The notes under the pieces are model-generated. The model was not told where the DNA came from. It did no database searches and was given only the letters and a program-made list of their open reading frames with translations. Positions 50,383 through 58,434 of a stretch of 58,434 nucleotides of DNA are shown here, one piece after another; within the stretch, counting starts at the first letter, position 1, and every line of letters begins with the position of its first letter. This DNA comes from Metaruminococcus_A sp003150405 (GTDB taxonomy: Bacteria; Bacillota; Clostridia; Oscillospirales; Ruminococcaceae). The translations under genes were made by a program, and so were the position numbers. The DNA lies in assembly GCA_902489745.1 (NCBI GenBank), contig CABUBB010000012.1, positions 1-58,434 on the forward strand, in the 5' to 3' direction.

Positions 50383-51413
50383 AGCAGGTACCCTCCCAGC
50401 AGTGTGAGCAGGAGCAGCAGGCTGGAAACCGCGCCAAACAGCGCTGACAATTTGCCGAAACTCACTGGAAGCCGCCCGCAGACCTTGCCGGTCTGCCCGT
50501 TCATCACATAATAATAAAGCGTTTCTTTGTGCCGGTAGGTCAGCACCCAGACTGGCAGCAGGGCGTACCGCGCCTTCATATCGGCCACATTTGCCCGGAA
50601 ATCCCGCACATTGACAGCAGTATATCCGCGCACATTCTCCCGCAACAGGGTCTGTGCGTACTCCTTGGTCTCAGCGGCAATTCCGCTCTCCAGCTCCTTG
50701 TGTTCAATATCCCGCTTTTCGGCGAGAAAACCAGAGAGGTAGGCCATGGTAAAGGGGCGCATTTTCTTACGGTCAAACGGCTGCACCGCTTCCACCAGCG
50801 CTGCATTTGAATTTTTCAGCGCGTTTTTTGCCAGATCCGCAAACTGCACGCTTCCTGCACGGCTGACCCGGTAAAAGCTGGTCTCGGTGTAGCGGATGTT
50901 TCCAGTGCGCCAGGTGCGGACATTGCGCGCATCCGCCTCCATGTTGACCTGCAAGGTGCAGTCGGTCAGCCAATAGGGGTAATACACGCCCGATAATTTC
51001 TGTATCTGCTCCTCCGAGAAAAACGCCCGAGGCAGGAACTTCTTTTTCCGAACCCAGCTGCGGAACCGCGCCACCGCCTCTTCCCGGTCAAAGGCAAAGG
51101 GGAGCACCTGGTCGGGCTTCAGGCTGCCTTCCAGCCGTCCCGAAAGCACCACCGGGTTATGGCAGTAAAAGCAAAAGGTTGCCGCGGTGGAATCATCGGT
51201 CATCACCTCCGCACCGCAGCTCGGACAGGTGTAGACCACCGCGTCCGGCTCATCGGGTGCCGTCTGTTCGGCACTCTCCTCCTGCGGCTCCATCCGCGCC
51301 ATTTCCTGCTCGCTAAACCGGCTGCCGCAGTAGTCGCATCGAAACGCTTGAAGTTCCGGGTCAAAGGTCAGCTCCGCATCACAGTTGGGACACTTATAGG
51401 TCACAGTTGCCAT
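50379..51413 (-). CDS. zinc-ribbon membrane protein (YdjG-like)
   Basis: About 344 residues. Two N-terminal zinc ribbons (YKCPNCDAEL..FRCDYCGS and YTCPSCGAEV..FCFYCHNPVV) are followed by a soluble domain of about 230 residues (GVYYPYWLTDCTLQV, YALLPVWVLTY and YYYVMNGQTGKVCGRLPVSF) and one span at the C-terminus. This is the YdjG architecture; the zinc ribbons often attract a wrong TFIIB or helicase label. The ATG at 51413 has AGGAGG 9 nt upstream. It is coupled to the TPM gene. In Bacillus, YdjG and YdjH form a membrane anchor for YdjI. Confidence 0.87.
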   Translation of the reverse strand: MATVTYKCPNCDAELTFDPELQAFRCDYCGSRFSEQEMARMEPQEESAEQTAPDEPDAVVYTCPSCGAEVMTDDSTAATFCFYCHNPVVLSGRLEGSLKPDQVLPFAFDREEAVARFRSWVRKKKFLPRAFFSEEQIQKLSGVYYPYWLTDCTLQVNMEADARNVRTWRTGNIRYTETSFYRVSRAGSVQFADLAKNALKNSNAALVEAVQPFDRKKMRPFTMAYLSGFLAEKRDIEHKELESGIAAETKEYAQTLLRENVRGYTAVNVRDFRANVADMKARYALLPVWVLTYRHKETLYYYVMNGQTGKVCGRLPVSFGKLSALFGAVSSLLLLLTLLGGYLL

Positions 51414-51441
51414 AGGCACGAACCTCCTGTTTTTCTGTTGC

Positions 51442-52752
51442 TTATTCCTTTACGTCGCTCCCGTCAATCGGGTCGCCGCACTGCGGGCAGAATTTTGGCA
51501 GCGGGCCAGACATATCCGGCTCATAGCCGCATTTGCTGCATTTTATCTGCTGTACCGGACGCGGCTTGCCGCATTCGCTGCAAAAACGCCCCTCCGTATT
51601 CTGGTGGCCGCAGGTACAGGTCCAACCCTGCGCCTTTGGCTTTGGTTTGCCGCACTCACTGCAAAAATTCCCGCTGTTCTTTTTGCCGCAGGCGCAGGTC
51701 CACTCATCCGCCGCTGGGGCCGGTGTCGCTGCCGCCTGAGCAGCCTGCTGGTTCGCCATCTGCTGCTGGTTGGACTGAGAAGCCGCTCCTACAAAGCCGC
51801 CGCCCGCCTGCATGCCGACACCCATTCCCATAAAGCCTGCCATGCTGCCGTTCGCGTTGGAACCGGCGGCCTCCATGCCGCGCGCCACCGCGCCCTGCAC
51901 ATAACCTTCCCTCACATTCGGATCGCCCAGCATAGCGCCCTGGTTACGCATGTTGATGAGCTTGGCCGACTCCTCATCATACGAAATGCTGGCAATGCCA
52001 ACCGCCTGCACCTCCATGCCGCGCATCTGGTTCCATTCCTCATCCAGAATATCGCTCATGTATTTGCTGAGCTCCCGCCCCTTGGAGGGTACAAATGAGA
52101 TGCGCACACCGTCCGCGGACATCTGGTTGATGGCGGACTGGAGCGCCTCCAAAAACTCGGAGAAATACTGCTCGTTGATTTCTTCAATGTTCACACGTTC
52201 GGCGTTGCGCGGGATCGCCTCAGAGTAAAACTTAATCGGGTCTTTTATTTTAATGGAGTAGGTGCCGTGGGTGCGTAAAAACAATTCCGCATTATAAAAA
52301 TTGTCAAAGTAGTTGATGGGGCTGCGGGTTCCGAATTTAATCCCCTTAATCTCCTGCAGATTGATGTAAAACACCTTTTGCATCGTCGGGGTAACGCCGC
52401 CGTATTTCACACGGTTAAAGGATTCCTTGACCGCGGCGCCAAGCTGGCCGTTAAACAGCGACGGCAGCGACGAATTGTTGACGGTGTAGTAGCCTTCCTC
52501 CGCCGTGTAATCCACAATTTTGCCGCCGTCCACCAACATCATAAACTGGTTGGGGTAGACGTGAATGACCGACCCGTTCGACACAGTGGCCGCCGTCCCC
52601 TTGACGTTGGAGTTGCGGCGGTCAGACGCACGCACCGTCACACCGCTTGTAAAAACGGTATTGCCCGCCATATTGTCCGGTTCAATGACCTCCAGCCACT
52701 GGTCGGCAAGCCCGCCGCTGATTGCGCTGACCGACGCTTTGATAATTCCCAT
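51442..52752 (-). CDS. SPFH-domain protein with C-terminal zinc ribbons (YdjI-like)
   Basis: About 436 residues. An N-terminal SPFH/virion-core-like domain (about 1-290: GIIKASVSAISGGLADQWLE, FMMLVDGGKIVDYTAEEGYY, INLQEIKGIKFGTRSPINYF) is followed by a Gly/Met/Ala/Gln-rich linker (about 295-345) and three zinc ribbons (WTCACGKKNSGNFCSECGKP, WTCTCGHQNTEGRFCSECG, IKCSKCGYEP..KFCPQCG). SPFH proteins form large membrane-associated rings or cages that organise membrane domains. The ATG at 52752 (MGIIKA) has GGAGG 9 nt upstream. Second gene of the module; no PspA gene is adjacent, unlike Bacillus ydjFGHI. Confidence 0.9.
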   Translation of the reverse strand: MGIIKASVSAISGGLADQWLEVIEPDNMAGNTVFTSGVTVRASDRRNSNVKGTAATVSNGSVIHVYPNQFMMLVDGGKIVDYTAEEGYYTVNNSSLPSLFNGQLGAAVKESFNRVKYGGVTPTMQKVFYINLQEIKGIKFGTRSPINYFDNFYNAELFLRTHGTYSIKIKDPIKFYSEAIPRNAERVNIEEINEQYFSEFLEALQSAINQMSADGVRISFVPSKGRELSKYMSDILDEEWNQMRGMEVQAVGIASISYDEESAKLINMRNQGAMLGDPNVREGYVQGAVARGMEAAGSNANGSMAGFMGMGVGMQAGGGFVGAASQSNQQQMANQQAAQAAATPAPAADEWTCACGKKNSGNFCSECGKPKPKAQGWTCTCGHQNTEGRFCSECGKPRPVQQIKCSKCGYEPDMSGPLPKFCPQCGDPIDGSDVKE

Positions 52753-52784
52753 ACTCATTGCCCTCCCTAATTGTTGCTGTATCG

Positions 52785-53543
52785 CTACATCGCCTCGGTA
52801 AATCCGCTGAGTTCCCAGGCGTAAAGATTAACCTCTTTCACCTCAAGCCCGCAGTATTCACACCGCTTGAGACCAAGTGCTGTCACCGGCGCGCCGCAAT
52901 TCGGGCAGGTGAGTCCAACGGCCTTGTCGCCCCCGGCTCCCCTAACCTGCTCGGCGTCCTGTATGTAAAGAAAATCCAGGTTGTATTTGGTCTGTTCCAG
53001 CCGTTCCTTGCTCCCGGCCTTCACCATCCCGTCCTTCAGCACATAATGCCGGTAACCCACTGCGCTCTGCAAGGTGATGACGCACCGCCCGGCTTCTTTC
53101 CGGTACCGGCTGATTTCGGTACGGTGGATGGTGATCTCCTCAAACACCTCCCGCTCGCCGCGCCCTTTGGTGTCGGCTATCCGCAGCTCCACCTGCTTGC
53201 GGAGCGCCGCTGACCTCCCCTTCAAGCCGGACATCTCCTGTGCTGACAGCGCCAGCAGCGCCGCGCGGAGTGTGTTCTCCGCCTGCTGACGGAACTGTTC
53301 GTACTGGAACTGGGGAAAGTCCTCTGCAATCTGCGGCAGATACAACTTGGTCATGCCGGAAACCGACTTTGGCTCCAGCGAAAGCCGTTCCTGCTGCGCG
53401 GCCCAGCCTTTTGCAAGGCTGACCGTGCCGAACGCCGTGCGGGAAAACGCCCGCACCCTGCGCCGTACCGCACAGACCGCCCAAACAATCAGCCCAGCCG
53501 CTGCCAGCAGAACAGCCGCCGCCAAAAGCCACCCCCAGTCCAT
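52785..53543 (-). CDS. membrane-anchored TIM44-like zinc-ribbon protein
   Basis: 252 residues. One N-terminal span (about 5-25) with a basic stop (VRRRVR), then a region of about 150 residues resembling a TIM44/NTF2-like domain (YLPQIAEDFPQFQYEQFRQQ, AENTLRAALLALS, IHRTEISRYRKEAGRCVITL, YNLDFLYIQDAEQVRG), then a C-terminal zinc ribbon (LTCPNCGAPVTALGLKRCEYCG). The TIM44 call is by pattern and moderately sure; zinc ribbon and span are clear. It is first gene of the module, 32 bp before the SPFH gene. All three upstream genes carry zinc ribbons, suggesting they assemble together. It may take the adaptor place of PspA. Confidence 0.78.
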   Translation of the reverse strand: MDWGWLLAAAVLLAAAGLIVWAVCAVRRRVRAFSRTAFGTVSLAKGWAAQQERLSLEPKSVSGMTKLYLPQIAEDFPQFQYEQFRQQAENTLRAALLALSAQEMSGLKGRSAALRKQVELRIADTKGRGEREVFEEITIHRTEISRYRKEAGRCVITLQSAVGYRHYVLKDGMVKAGSKERLEQTKYNLDFLYIQDAEQVRGAGGDKAVGLTCPNCGAPVTALGLKRCEYCGLEVKEVNLYAWELSGFTEAM

Positions 53544-53906
53544 TTGGGTTCCCCCCTTTGTTTTTCAAAAAGCCATCCGGATTCTAAACACGCCCGGAGA
53601 TTCCGCCTAACCATCTATATTCCAAGCAATTACTATGCCGTCCCTCTTTGGAGCCATTCTTAGGATCGGGGCCATTCTACCCATTATACACAGAAAACAC
53701 GGTATCGTCCACCCCTCACCCAAGCAGCAGGCAGCGCTTATATTTCCGCTCTATTTTTTTAAAAAGCTCCGGCTAAATCCAATTTTTTCTGAAACAGTCC
53801 GTTTGCCCCATTGTAGCACGTCCAAAACAAAAAAGGAAGCAAAACAGCCGGGACTTCCAAAACCTTTTTGTCCGCTTTCCTCCATAGGGGTTGTACCTTT
53901 AAAAAG
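53544..53906. other. intergenic region between the envelope module and the LysM-GH18 gene
   Basis: A TATAAT box toward the envelope module (minus strand, 53683-53688) lacks a good -35. Otherwise no gene, repeat or RNA motif seen. Confidence 0.4.
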
Positions 53907-53931
53907 CCGCCGGGAAGAGGCTCCCCGGCGG
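53907..53931 (-). terminator. terminator of the LysM-GH18 gene
   Basis: An 8-bp GC stem (CCGCCGGG at 53907-53914, CCCGGCGG at 53924-53931), then GCTTTTTAAA on the minus strand, about 18 bp past the stop. Confidence 0.75.
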
Positions 53932-53949
53932 TAGGTTCTGCTGTTGTTT

Positions 53950-55236
53950 CTACACAACCACCTTGCGCAGTGCGTAGGCTGCGTTTACATAGGCCCAGTT
54001 TTGGGCAAAGGGGCGCATGATGTTCCAATATCCCCCGCCCAGCAGGCCAAATTCATCCATCAGGTCAAATTTTGCGCGGATGCTGCGTACATCCTCAAAC
54101 CAAACGGTATGCTTCACCCCAGCGCGGGTGAAATATGCAAAGGTCGGGGACTGCGCAGCCTCATCAAAGAGAATTTCCGCCCCATACCGCGCTGCAAGCT
54201 GTACCGCATATTCATTGCTGATGGAAACCGCCCGCGTCGTGCTTCGTTCAAACGGGAGCGGCCAGTCATACCCGTAGTTTGGAATGCCAAGAAAAATTTT
54301 CCCGGCCGGAATTTCCGTTACCGCGTACTCCACCACTTCCCGCACCCGGTTCAAAGGCGCCACCGCCATTGGCGGGCCGTAGGTGTAACCCCACTCGTAG
54401 GTCATCAGCAACACTGTATCGGATATAGCGCCGACCGCCCCATAGTCGTGCGATTCGTAAAGAATCCCCTTCTGCGCGGCGGATACCTTGGGTGCAAGGT
54501 CAGTGTTGATGAAAAAGCCGTTTTCATGCATCCGTTCTGTAGCCCTTTCCAAAAAAGCAAGGAACCCTTCCCGGTCTGCCGGTGCAATAAATTCAAAGTC
54601 AATGTCCAGCCCCAAATACCCTTTTCGGCGCATCACCTCTACAACATTGTCAAGCACTTTTTCCTGAAGCACCGCATTCCGAAACAGCAGGCTGGCGCGC
54701 TCGCTGTTGAAGTTCCCGTCCTCCGCAATCGAGGAAAGCACCATCACCGGCGCCGTGCGGAACTCATACGCGCGGTTGATCAGACGCTGGTCGTCAATCC
54801 CAATGAGTTCCCCATCCGGAGTGAACCCATAGGAGAAGATGGCAAGATAGGTTAAAAAAGGCAATGCGTGCAGCAACACGCTCTGTTGAATGTAGGGGTA
54901 GGCATAACCGTACAGCGCAATCTCCCGCTTTTTCTGGTACTGGAACCGCAGGGCAAGGGACTGCCCCGGAATGAGAAACGGGCTGTTCACCAGTGTGGGG
55001 TTGTTCTGCACCAGCGCAAGCGCCGTGGTGCCGTACCGGGCGGCGATTGAGGCGAGCGTATCCCCCGGACGCACCGTATAGGTTGCCGCCGGCACCAGAA
55101 TAATCAGCGCCTGCCCCGGCACCAGCTCCTGCGCACGCGCCAGCCCGTTGTCGCTGATGATCCGCTGAACCGAAACGCCGTACCTTCGGGCAATGTTGTA
55201 AATGGTGTCGCCCTGTTTTACCACATAGAGGATCAT
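53950..55236 (-). CDS. LysM-GH18 glycoside hydrolase (SleL/YaaH-like)
   Basis: 428 residues, no signal peptide. Two LysM repeats (about 3-47 VVKQGDTIYNIARRYGVS and 53-97 YTVRPGDTLASIAARYGT) are followed by a GH18 barrel with the catalytic acidic strand GYLGLDIDFEF at about 205-215 (D-x-D-x-E complete) and a late YWNIMRPFAQNW. This is the layout of SleL/YaaH, spore cortex or cell-wall N-acetylglucosaminidases, which act without a classical signal when loaded into the spore coat. It suggests a spore-forming ancestry. Monocistronic with a terminator. Confidence 0.93.
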   Translation of the reverse strand: MILYVVKQGDTIYNIARRYGVSVQRIISDNGLARAQELVPGQALIILVPAATYTVRPGDTLASIAARYGTTALALVQNNPTLVNSPFLIPGQSLALRFQYQKKREIALYGYAYPYIQQSVLLHALPFLTYLAIFSYGFTPDGELIGIDDQRLINRAYEFRTAPVMVLSSIAEDGNFNSERASLLFRNAVLQEKVLDNVVEVMRRKGYLGLDIDFEFIAPADREGFLAFLERATERMHENGFFINTDLAPKVSAAQKGILYESHDYGAVGAISDTVLLMTYEWGYTYGPPMAVAPLNRVREVVEYAVTEIPAGKIFLGIPNYGYDWPLPFERSTTRAVSISNEYAVQLAARYGAEILFDEAAQSPTFAYFTRAGVKHTVWFEDVRSIRAKFDLMDEFGLLGGGYWNIMRPFAQNWAYVNAAYALRKVVV

Positions 55237-55604
55237 ACTGCCGCACCGCCTTTACTAAAAAATTCGCTTGTTCCATTCTATGCACGCCGCGGTGGATTGG
55301 TGCCGGAAATCCCCCCATTTCTCCGGGCCGCTGTTCATCCGCTCTTTTCACCGCACCCCTTCTTTTTTACCCCAAGCCCATCGGCATTCCGCTTTTTTAA
55401 CCGCCGTCCCAAAGAGCAATGCAATCCCTTTCCCCTCTCTTCGCCTGCCAATGCTTCTCGGTGCCATCTCTCCGGCAGCCTGTACAATCCCCATGTGCAC
55501 CGCGCCGGCCGTCAAAATTTTCTTGCCTTTATCCGCTGTTTACGTTATTCTGGTATTATTGTTTTTATCAACCGTTTGCAACGGCTTTTCTAAGGAGTAT
55601 TGCT
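55237..55604. other. divergent intergenic region before the P-type ATPase
   Basis: About 370 bp. A possible promoter toward the ATPase near TTGCCT-17-TATTCT (about 55522-55550) is weak. The frame upstream of the ATPase start is open for 62 codons, but has no ribosome-binding site and reads as non-coding. Confidence 0.4.
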
Positions 55605-57998
55605 TTGGAACCAACTACCCCCCAGCGCTTCCACCCTGCACCGGAACACGGCCTTACCGCCGAACAGGTGCGCCGCCGGTACGAAGCCGGCCTTCACAAC
55701 CGCCCGCCGGAGACCATTACCAAATCCACTAGAGAGATCTTCCGGGAGAATATTTGTACCCTGTTCAACCTCTACAACCTGATCATTGCGGTCGCTCTGG
55801 TGCTGGTAGGCGCCTGGACCAACCTCTTTTTTGTCCTGCTGCTGGTCCTCAACACCGCCATTGGCATTTTTCAGGAGCTGCACGCCAAGCATTTGGTGGA
55901 TAAACTCTCCCTGCTCTCCATACCGCATGCCGCTGTTGTGCGGGACGGCAGGACCACCCGTCTCCCCATTGAGCAGCTTGTGCTGGACGACGTTATCCTT
56001 CTCGAAAGCGGCGGGCAAATCAGCGCTGACGCCGTTTTGCTTGACGGCGAAATTGAGGCAAACGAATCCCTTTTGACCGGCGAGTCGGACGCTGTTGCCA
56101 AACGCCCTGGGGATCATGTCCTCTCCGGCAGCTTTGTCGTCAGCGGCAAATGCCGCGCGCAGGTGGAACACATAGGGGACGAAAACTTCGCCACCCGCCT
56201 GTCACAGGAGGCAAAGCAGCACAAAAAGGTGCATTCCGAGCTGCTTACCTCTATGCAGCGGGTCACCAAGTTCACCGGCTACCTCATCCTGCCGCTCGGC
56301 ATGCTGTTGTTTGCCGAAGCATTTTGGCTTCAGCACCTCACCATGTACGATTCTGTCGTCACCACCGCCGCCAGCTTGCTCGGCATGCTGCCCAAAGGGC
56401 TGGTTCTGCTCATCAGCGTCAGCCTCGCCATTGGGGTCATCAAGCTGGCGCGCCGCAAGGTGCTGGTGCAGGATTTGTATTCCCTTGAAACCCTCGCTCA
56501 TGTTGACATCCTCTGCCTGGATAAAACCGGTACCATCACCGAAGGGCGGATGAAGGTAGAACGGGTTGTCCCCCTGTCTGAAGAACAGATCGTTCCGTTT
56601 GAACCGCTCATCGGCTCCTTTTTGCAGCATACGGATGATAACAACGCCACCTTCCAGGCGCTCAGCGCCGCTTTTCCAGTGTCGGACCACTATTCCCCAG
56701 TTTCTAAAGTTGCTTTTTCCTCCCAGCGCAAGTGGAGCGCTGTCACCTTTGAAGGATTCGGCACCCTGGTGCTCGGCGCTCCGGAACGGCTGATGGACTG
56801 TCCTCTCCCGGCAGAGCTTATTGAAGCGGTTTCCGGCGGGGCGCGGGTGATTGTCGCAGGCTTCACAGCTGAACCGGTCAGCGCCAATGAACCGCTCCCT
56901 CCCATCACGCCGCTGCAAGCCATTCTGCTTTCCGACCCAGTGCGGGAAAACGCCGTAAGCACCCTCGCCTACTTCAAAAACGAAGGCGTGCAGATCAAGG
57001 TCATTTCAGGCGACAATCCCGCCGCCGTTTCAGCTATTGCCGCGCGGGCCGGGCTGGAAGGCGCCGAAGCGTTTATCGACATGAGCAGCGTTGATTCCGA
57101 AGAGGCGCTCACAGAGGCCGCCCGCACCTGCACCGTTTTCGGTCGGGTTTCCCCTGCCCAGAAAAAACAGCTTGTCAAGGCCATGCAGGCCGAGGGGCAC
57201 TCGGTCGCTATGACCGGTGACGGCGTCAATGACATTCTTGCCCTGCGCGAAGCGGATTGCAGCGTTGCCATTGCTGAAGGGAGCGACGCTGCCCGGCAGG
57301 TCTCCCAGCTCGTGCTGCTCAACTCGGATTTCGCCTCCCTGCCCAGCGTTCTCGGCGAAGGGCGCCGGGTGGTCAACAACATTACACGGGTCGCCAGCAT
57401 TTTTTTCGTGAAAACGGTTTACTCGGTTCTGCTCTCAGTGGTCTGCATTCTCTGCAATATGCCGTTCCCTTTCCTCCCAATCCAGATCACCCTCATCGAC
57501 GCGGTGGTTGAAGCCTATCCCGCCTTCCTGCTCTCATTTGAGCCAAGCACCCAAAAAATCCGCGGGACCTTCCTGCGGGAGGTCCTGCGCCGCTGTGTGC
57601 CGAATGCTGTTGCCACCACGGTTGCGGTTGTGCTGGTCATGTGGGTCGCGCCGATTTGGGGCTACCCGCCGGAGGAGGTCTCTATGCTCATGTATCTCAT
57701 GGTCGGTGTCATCGGCATTGCGGCGGTGTTCAAAACCTGCGTGCCGCCCAATTTCCTGCGGATGTTCGTCTTTTTCACCATGACCGCCGCCTTTTTTGTC
57801 ATGACCATCCTGTTCTACCGGCTGCTGGAGCTTCCCTTGCTCTCGCTCCACCTTATGCCGGTGTTTTTCGGCTTTACCGCCTTCAGCATCCTCGTTGAAC
57901 GGCTCTGCGCCCTTGCCTGCAACCGCATCTGGGGCATTGACGCCCCGCCGCTCCGGTTCCGGCGAAAAACCGGAACCCCAGGCAAACCCAAATTCTGA
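55605..57998 (+). CDS. P-type ATPase, cation-translocating (HAD-IC family), with Lys in the M4 motif
   Basis: 797 residues. Complete catalytic set: LLTGES (actuator), phospho-Asp in CLDKTGTIT at about residue 305, GAPERLM, KVISGDNP, and MTGDGVNDILALREADCSVA hinge. About eight to ten spans. In the fourth transmembrane segment Ca2+ ATPases have P-E-G; here it is MLPKGLVLLISVSLAIG, with Lys in place of the ion-binding Glu. The N-domain is short (about 130 residues). It is nearest to the bacterial Ca2+/cation exporter group, but the substrate is uncertain. The start is a TTG at 55605 with AAGGAG 6-7 nt upstream. It is followed after 20 bp by an SLC13/ArsB-like permease. Confidence 0.9.
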   Translation: MEPTTPQRFHPAPEHGLTAEQVRRRYEAGLHNRPPETITKSTREIFRENICTLFNLYNLIIAVALVLVGAWTNLFFVLLLVLNTAIGIFQELHAKHLVDKLSLLSIPHAAVVRDGRTTRLPIEQLVLDDVILLESGGQISADAVLLDGEIEANESLLTGESDAVAKRPGDHVLSGSFVVSGKCRAQVEHIGDENFATRLSQEAKQHKKVHSELLTSMQRVTKFTGYLILPLGMLLFAEAFWLQHLTMYDSVVTTAASLLGMLPKGLVLLISVSLAIGVIKLARRKVLVQDLYSLETLAHVDILCLDKTGTITEGRMKVERVVPLSEEQIVPFEPLIGSFLQHTDDNNATFQALSAAFPVSDHYSPVSKVAFSSQRKWSAVTFEGFGTLVLGAPERLMDCPLPAELIEAVSGGARVIVAGFTAEPVSANEPLPPITPLQAILLSDPVRENAVSTLAYFKNEGVQIKVISGDNPAAVSAIAARAGLEGAEAFIDMSSVDSEEALTEAARTCTVFGRVSPAQKKQLVKAMQAEGHSVAMTGDGVNDILALREADCSVAIAEGSDAARQVSQLVLLNSDFASLPSVLGEGRRVVNNITRVASIFFVKTVYSVLLSVVCILCNMPFPFLPIQITLIDAVVEAYPAFLLSFEPSTQKIRGTFLREVLRRCVPNAVATTVAVVLVMWVAPIWGYPPEEVSMLMYLMVGVIGIAAVFKTCVPPNFLRMFVFFTMTAAFFVMTILFYRLLELPLLSLHLMPVFFGFTAFSILVERLCALACNRIWGIDAPPLRFRRKTGTPGKPKF

Positions 57999-58018
57999 CA
58001 AACCGGGTGAAACCAAAC

Positions 58019-58434
58019 ATGAACCGTCTGTTCCATCTGCTTAAGCAGGAAATCGTCCTTTTTCTCGCGCTCCTGCTGGCCCTGATCTCAATGATCTGGG
58101 TTCCCCCTTCGTCCCAAACCCTCGGCTTTATCGACTGGCAGGTGCTTGCCCAGCTCTTCTGCCTCATGGCAGTGGTTGCCGGGTTCCGTCAGTGCGGCCT
58201 TTTTGAGGTGATGGCTCAGCGTCTACTCTCCGGCCGCCGGCGCATGCGCTTTGTCAGCGTCGTCCTCATTCTGCTGCCCTTTTTCACCTCCATGCTCATC
58301 ACCAACGACGTCGCGCTCATTGCTTTTGTGCCGTTTACCCTCATGGCACTCTCTTTCATCGGGCGGGAGCGGTACGTTATCCCACTGGTCTCGCTGCAAA
58401 CCATTGCCGCGAACCTCGGCAGCATGGTCACCCC
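58019..58434 (+). CDS. SLC13/ArsB-like permease, N-terminal part only
   Basis: 138 codons visible, cut by the right edge. The protein begins MNRLFHLLKQEIVLFLALLL and has at least three spans; the motif FTSMLITNDVALIAFVPF is the conserved entry loop of the ion-transporter superfamily (ArsB/NhaD, CitM, SLC13). A dicarboxylate/citrate, sulfate or H+/Na+ role is possible; the visible part does not decide. It starts 20 bp after the P-type ATPase stop with a weak GGGTGA site, so a two-gene ion-handling operon is likely. Confidence 0.85.
   Translation, partial: MNRLFHLLKQEIVLFLALLLALISMIWVPPSSQTLGFIDWQVLAQLFCLMAVVAGFRQCGLFEVMAQRLLSGRRRMRFVSVVLILLPFFTSMLITNDVALIAFVPFTLMALSFIGRERYVIPLVSLQTIAANLGSMVT

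Noticed and set aside
50379..51413. TFIIB or PriA-like helicase label for the zinc-ribbon protein
   Set aside because: Only the short zinc ribbons are similar; no helicase or cyclin-fold motifs, and the protein ends in a membrane span.
51442..52752. Phage virion protein (virion core label for the SPFH gene)
   Set aside because: The SPFH fold is sometimes labelled virion core protein, but the operon context and zinc ribbons fit YdjI-type envelope proteins and no phage genes are near.
1..58434. tRNA, rRNA, CRISPR arrays, insertion sequences, prophage
   Set aside because: I found no cloverleaf-like intergenic element, no regularly spaced repeats, and no transposase or phage gene in any frame.

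Overview
The window looks like a chromosome segment of a moderately GC-rich anaerobic member of the Clostridia (Firmicutes), probably an Oscillospiraceae/Ruminococcaceae-type gut organism. The evidence is a perfect CIRCE operator before groES-groEL, a T-box leader, a MecA adaptor, the dgt-dnaG-rpoD macromolecular-synthesis cluster, a PgcA-type phosphosugar mutase, a YdjG/H/I-like SPFH cluster, a SleL-like LysM/GH18 protein, a corrinoid protein with a PocR-type regulator and two ferredoxin-domain aldo/keto reductases. Family placement is inference. I found no rRNA, tRNA, CRISPR array, phage or insertion sequence.

Layout, left to right. 1-13.4 kb, all on the minus strand, is core information processing: rpoC, rpoB (with its own consensus promoter), an Rrf2-type Fe-S regulator, rpoD, dnaG, dgt and yigZ. 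The last ~310 codons of rpoC and the sequence beyond them differ sharply in codon use from the rest. 13.7-19.5 kb holds rpmE, pgcA, a membrane-anchored DUF4015-like protein and an unusual rnfD-rnfE-rnfA trio that appears to lack most redox-cofactor residues. 19.6-23.5 kb has mecA, rpe, an aldo/keto reductase and an AEC carrier. 23.9-27.8 kb is a response regulator-histidine kinase-HtrA envelope-stress operon. 28-37 kb has a lipoprotein, a Gfo/Idh/MocA oxidoreductase, groES-groEL, a metallophosphoesterase, metY, a D,D-carboxypeptidase and an azlC-azlD-acetyltransferase operon. 38-42 kb pairs a second aldo/keto reductase with a PocR/AraC regulator and an orphan corrinoid protein. 42-49 kb has a MATE exporter, small genes, a CstA-family transporter under a T-box, and a KdgT-like permease. 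49.5-53.5 kb is a four-gene SPFH / zinc-ribbon / TPM / TIM44-like envelope module. 53.9-58.4 kb has a LysM-GH18 hydrolase, a P-type ATPase and the start of an SLC13/ArsB-like permease.

The strongest candidates for unusual biology are (i) the Rnf-like membrane trio with missing cofactor ligands, transcribed with a DUF4015 protein that also lacks a conserved acidic residue; (ii) the T-box in front of a CstA transporter, with a specifier that reads best as alanine; (iii) the SPFH-TPM-zinc-ribbon operon that has no PspA but has a TIM44-like leader gene; and (iv) the abrupt change inside rpoC, which is either recombination or an assembly join. Start codons were chosen from ribosome-binding sites; GTG or TTG starts are favoured for rpmE, rnfD, mecA, dnaG, azlC, yigZ, the small kinase and the P-type ATPase.
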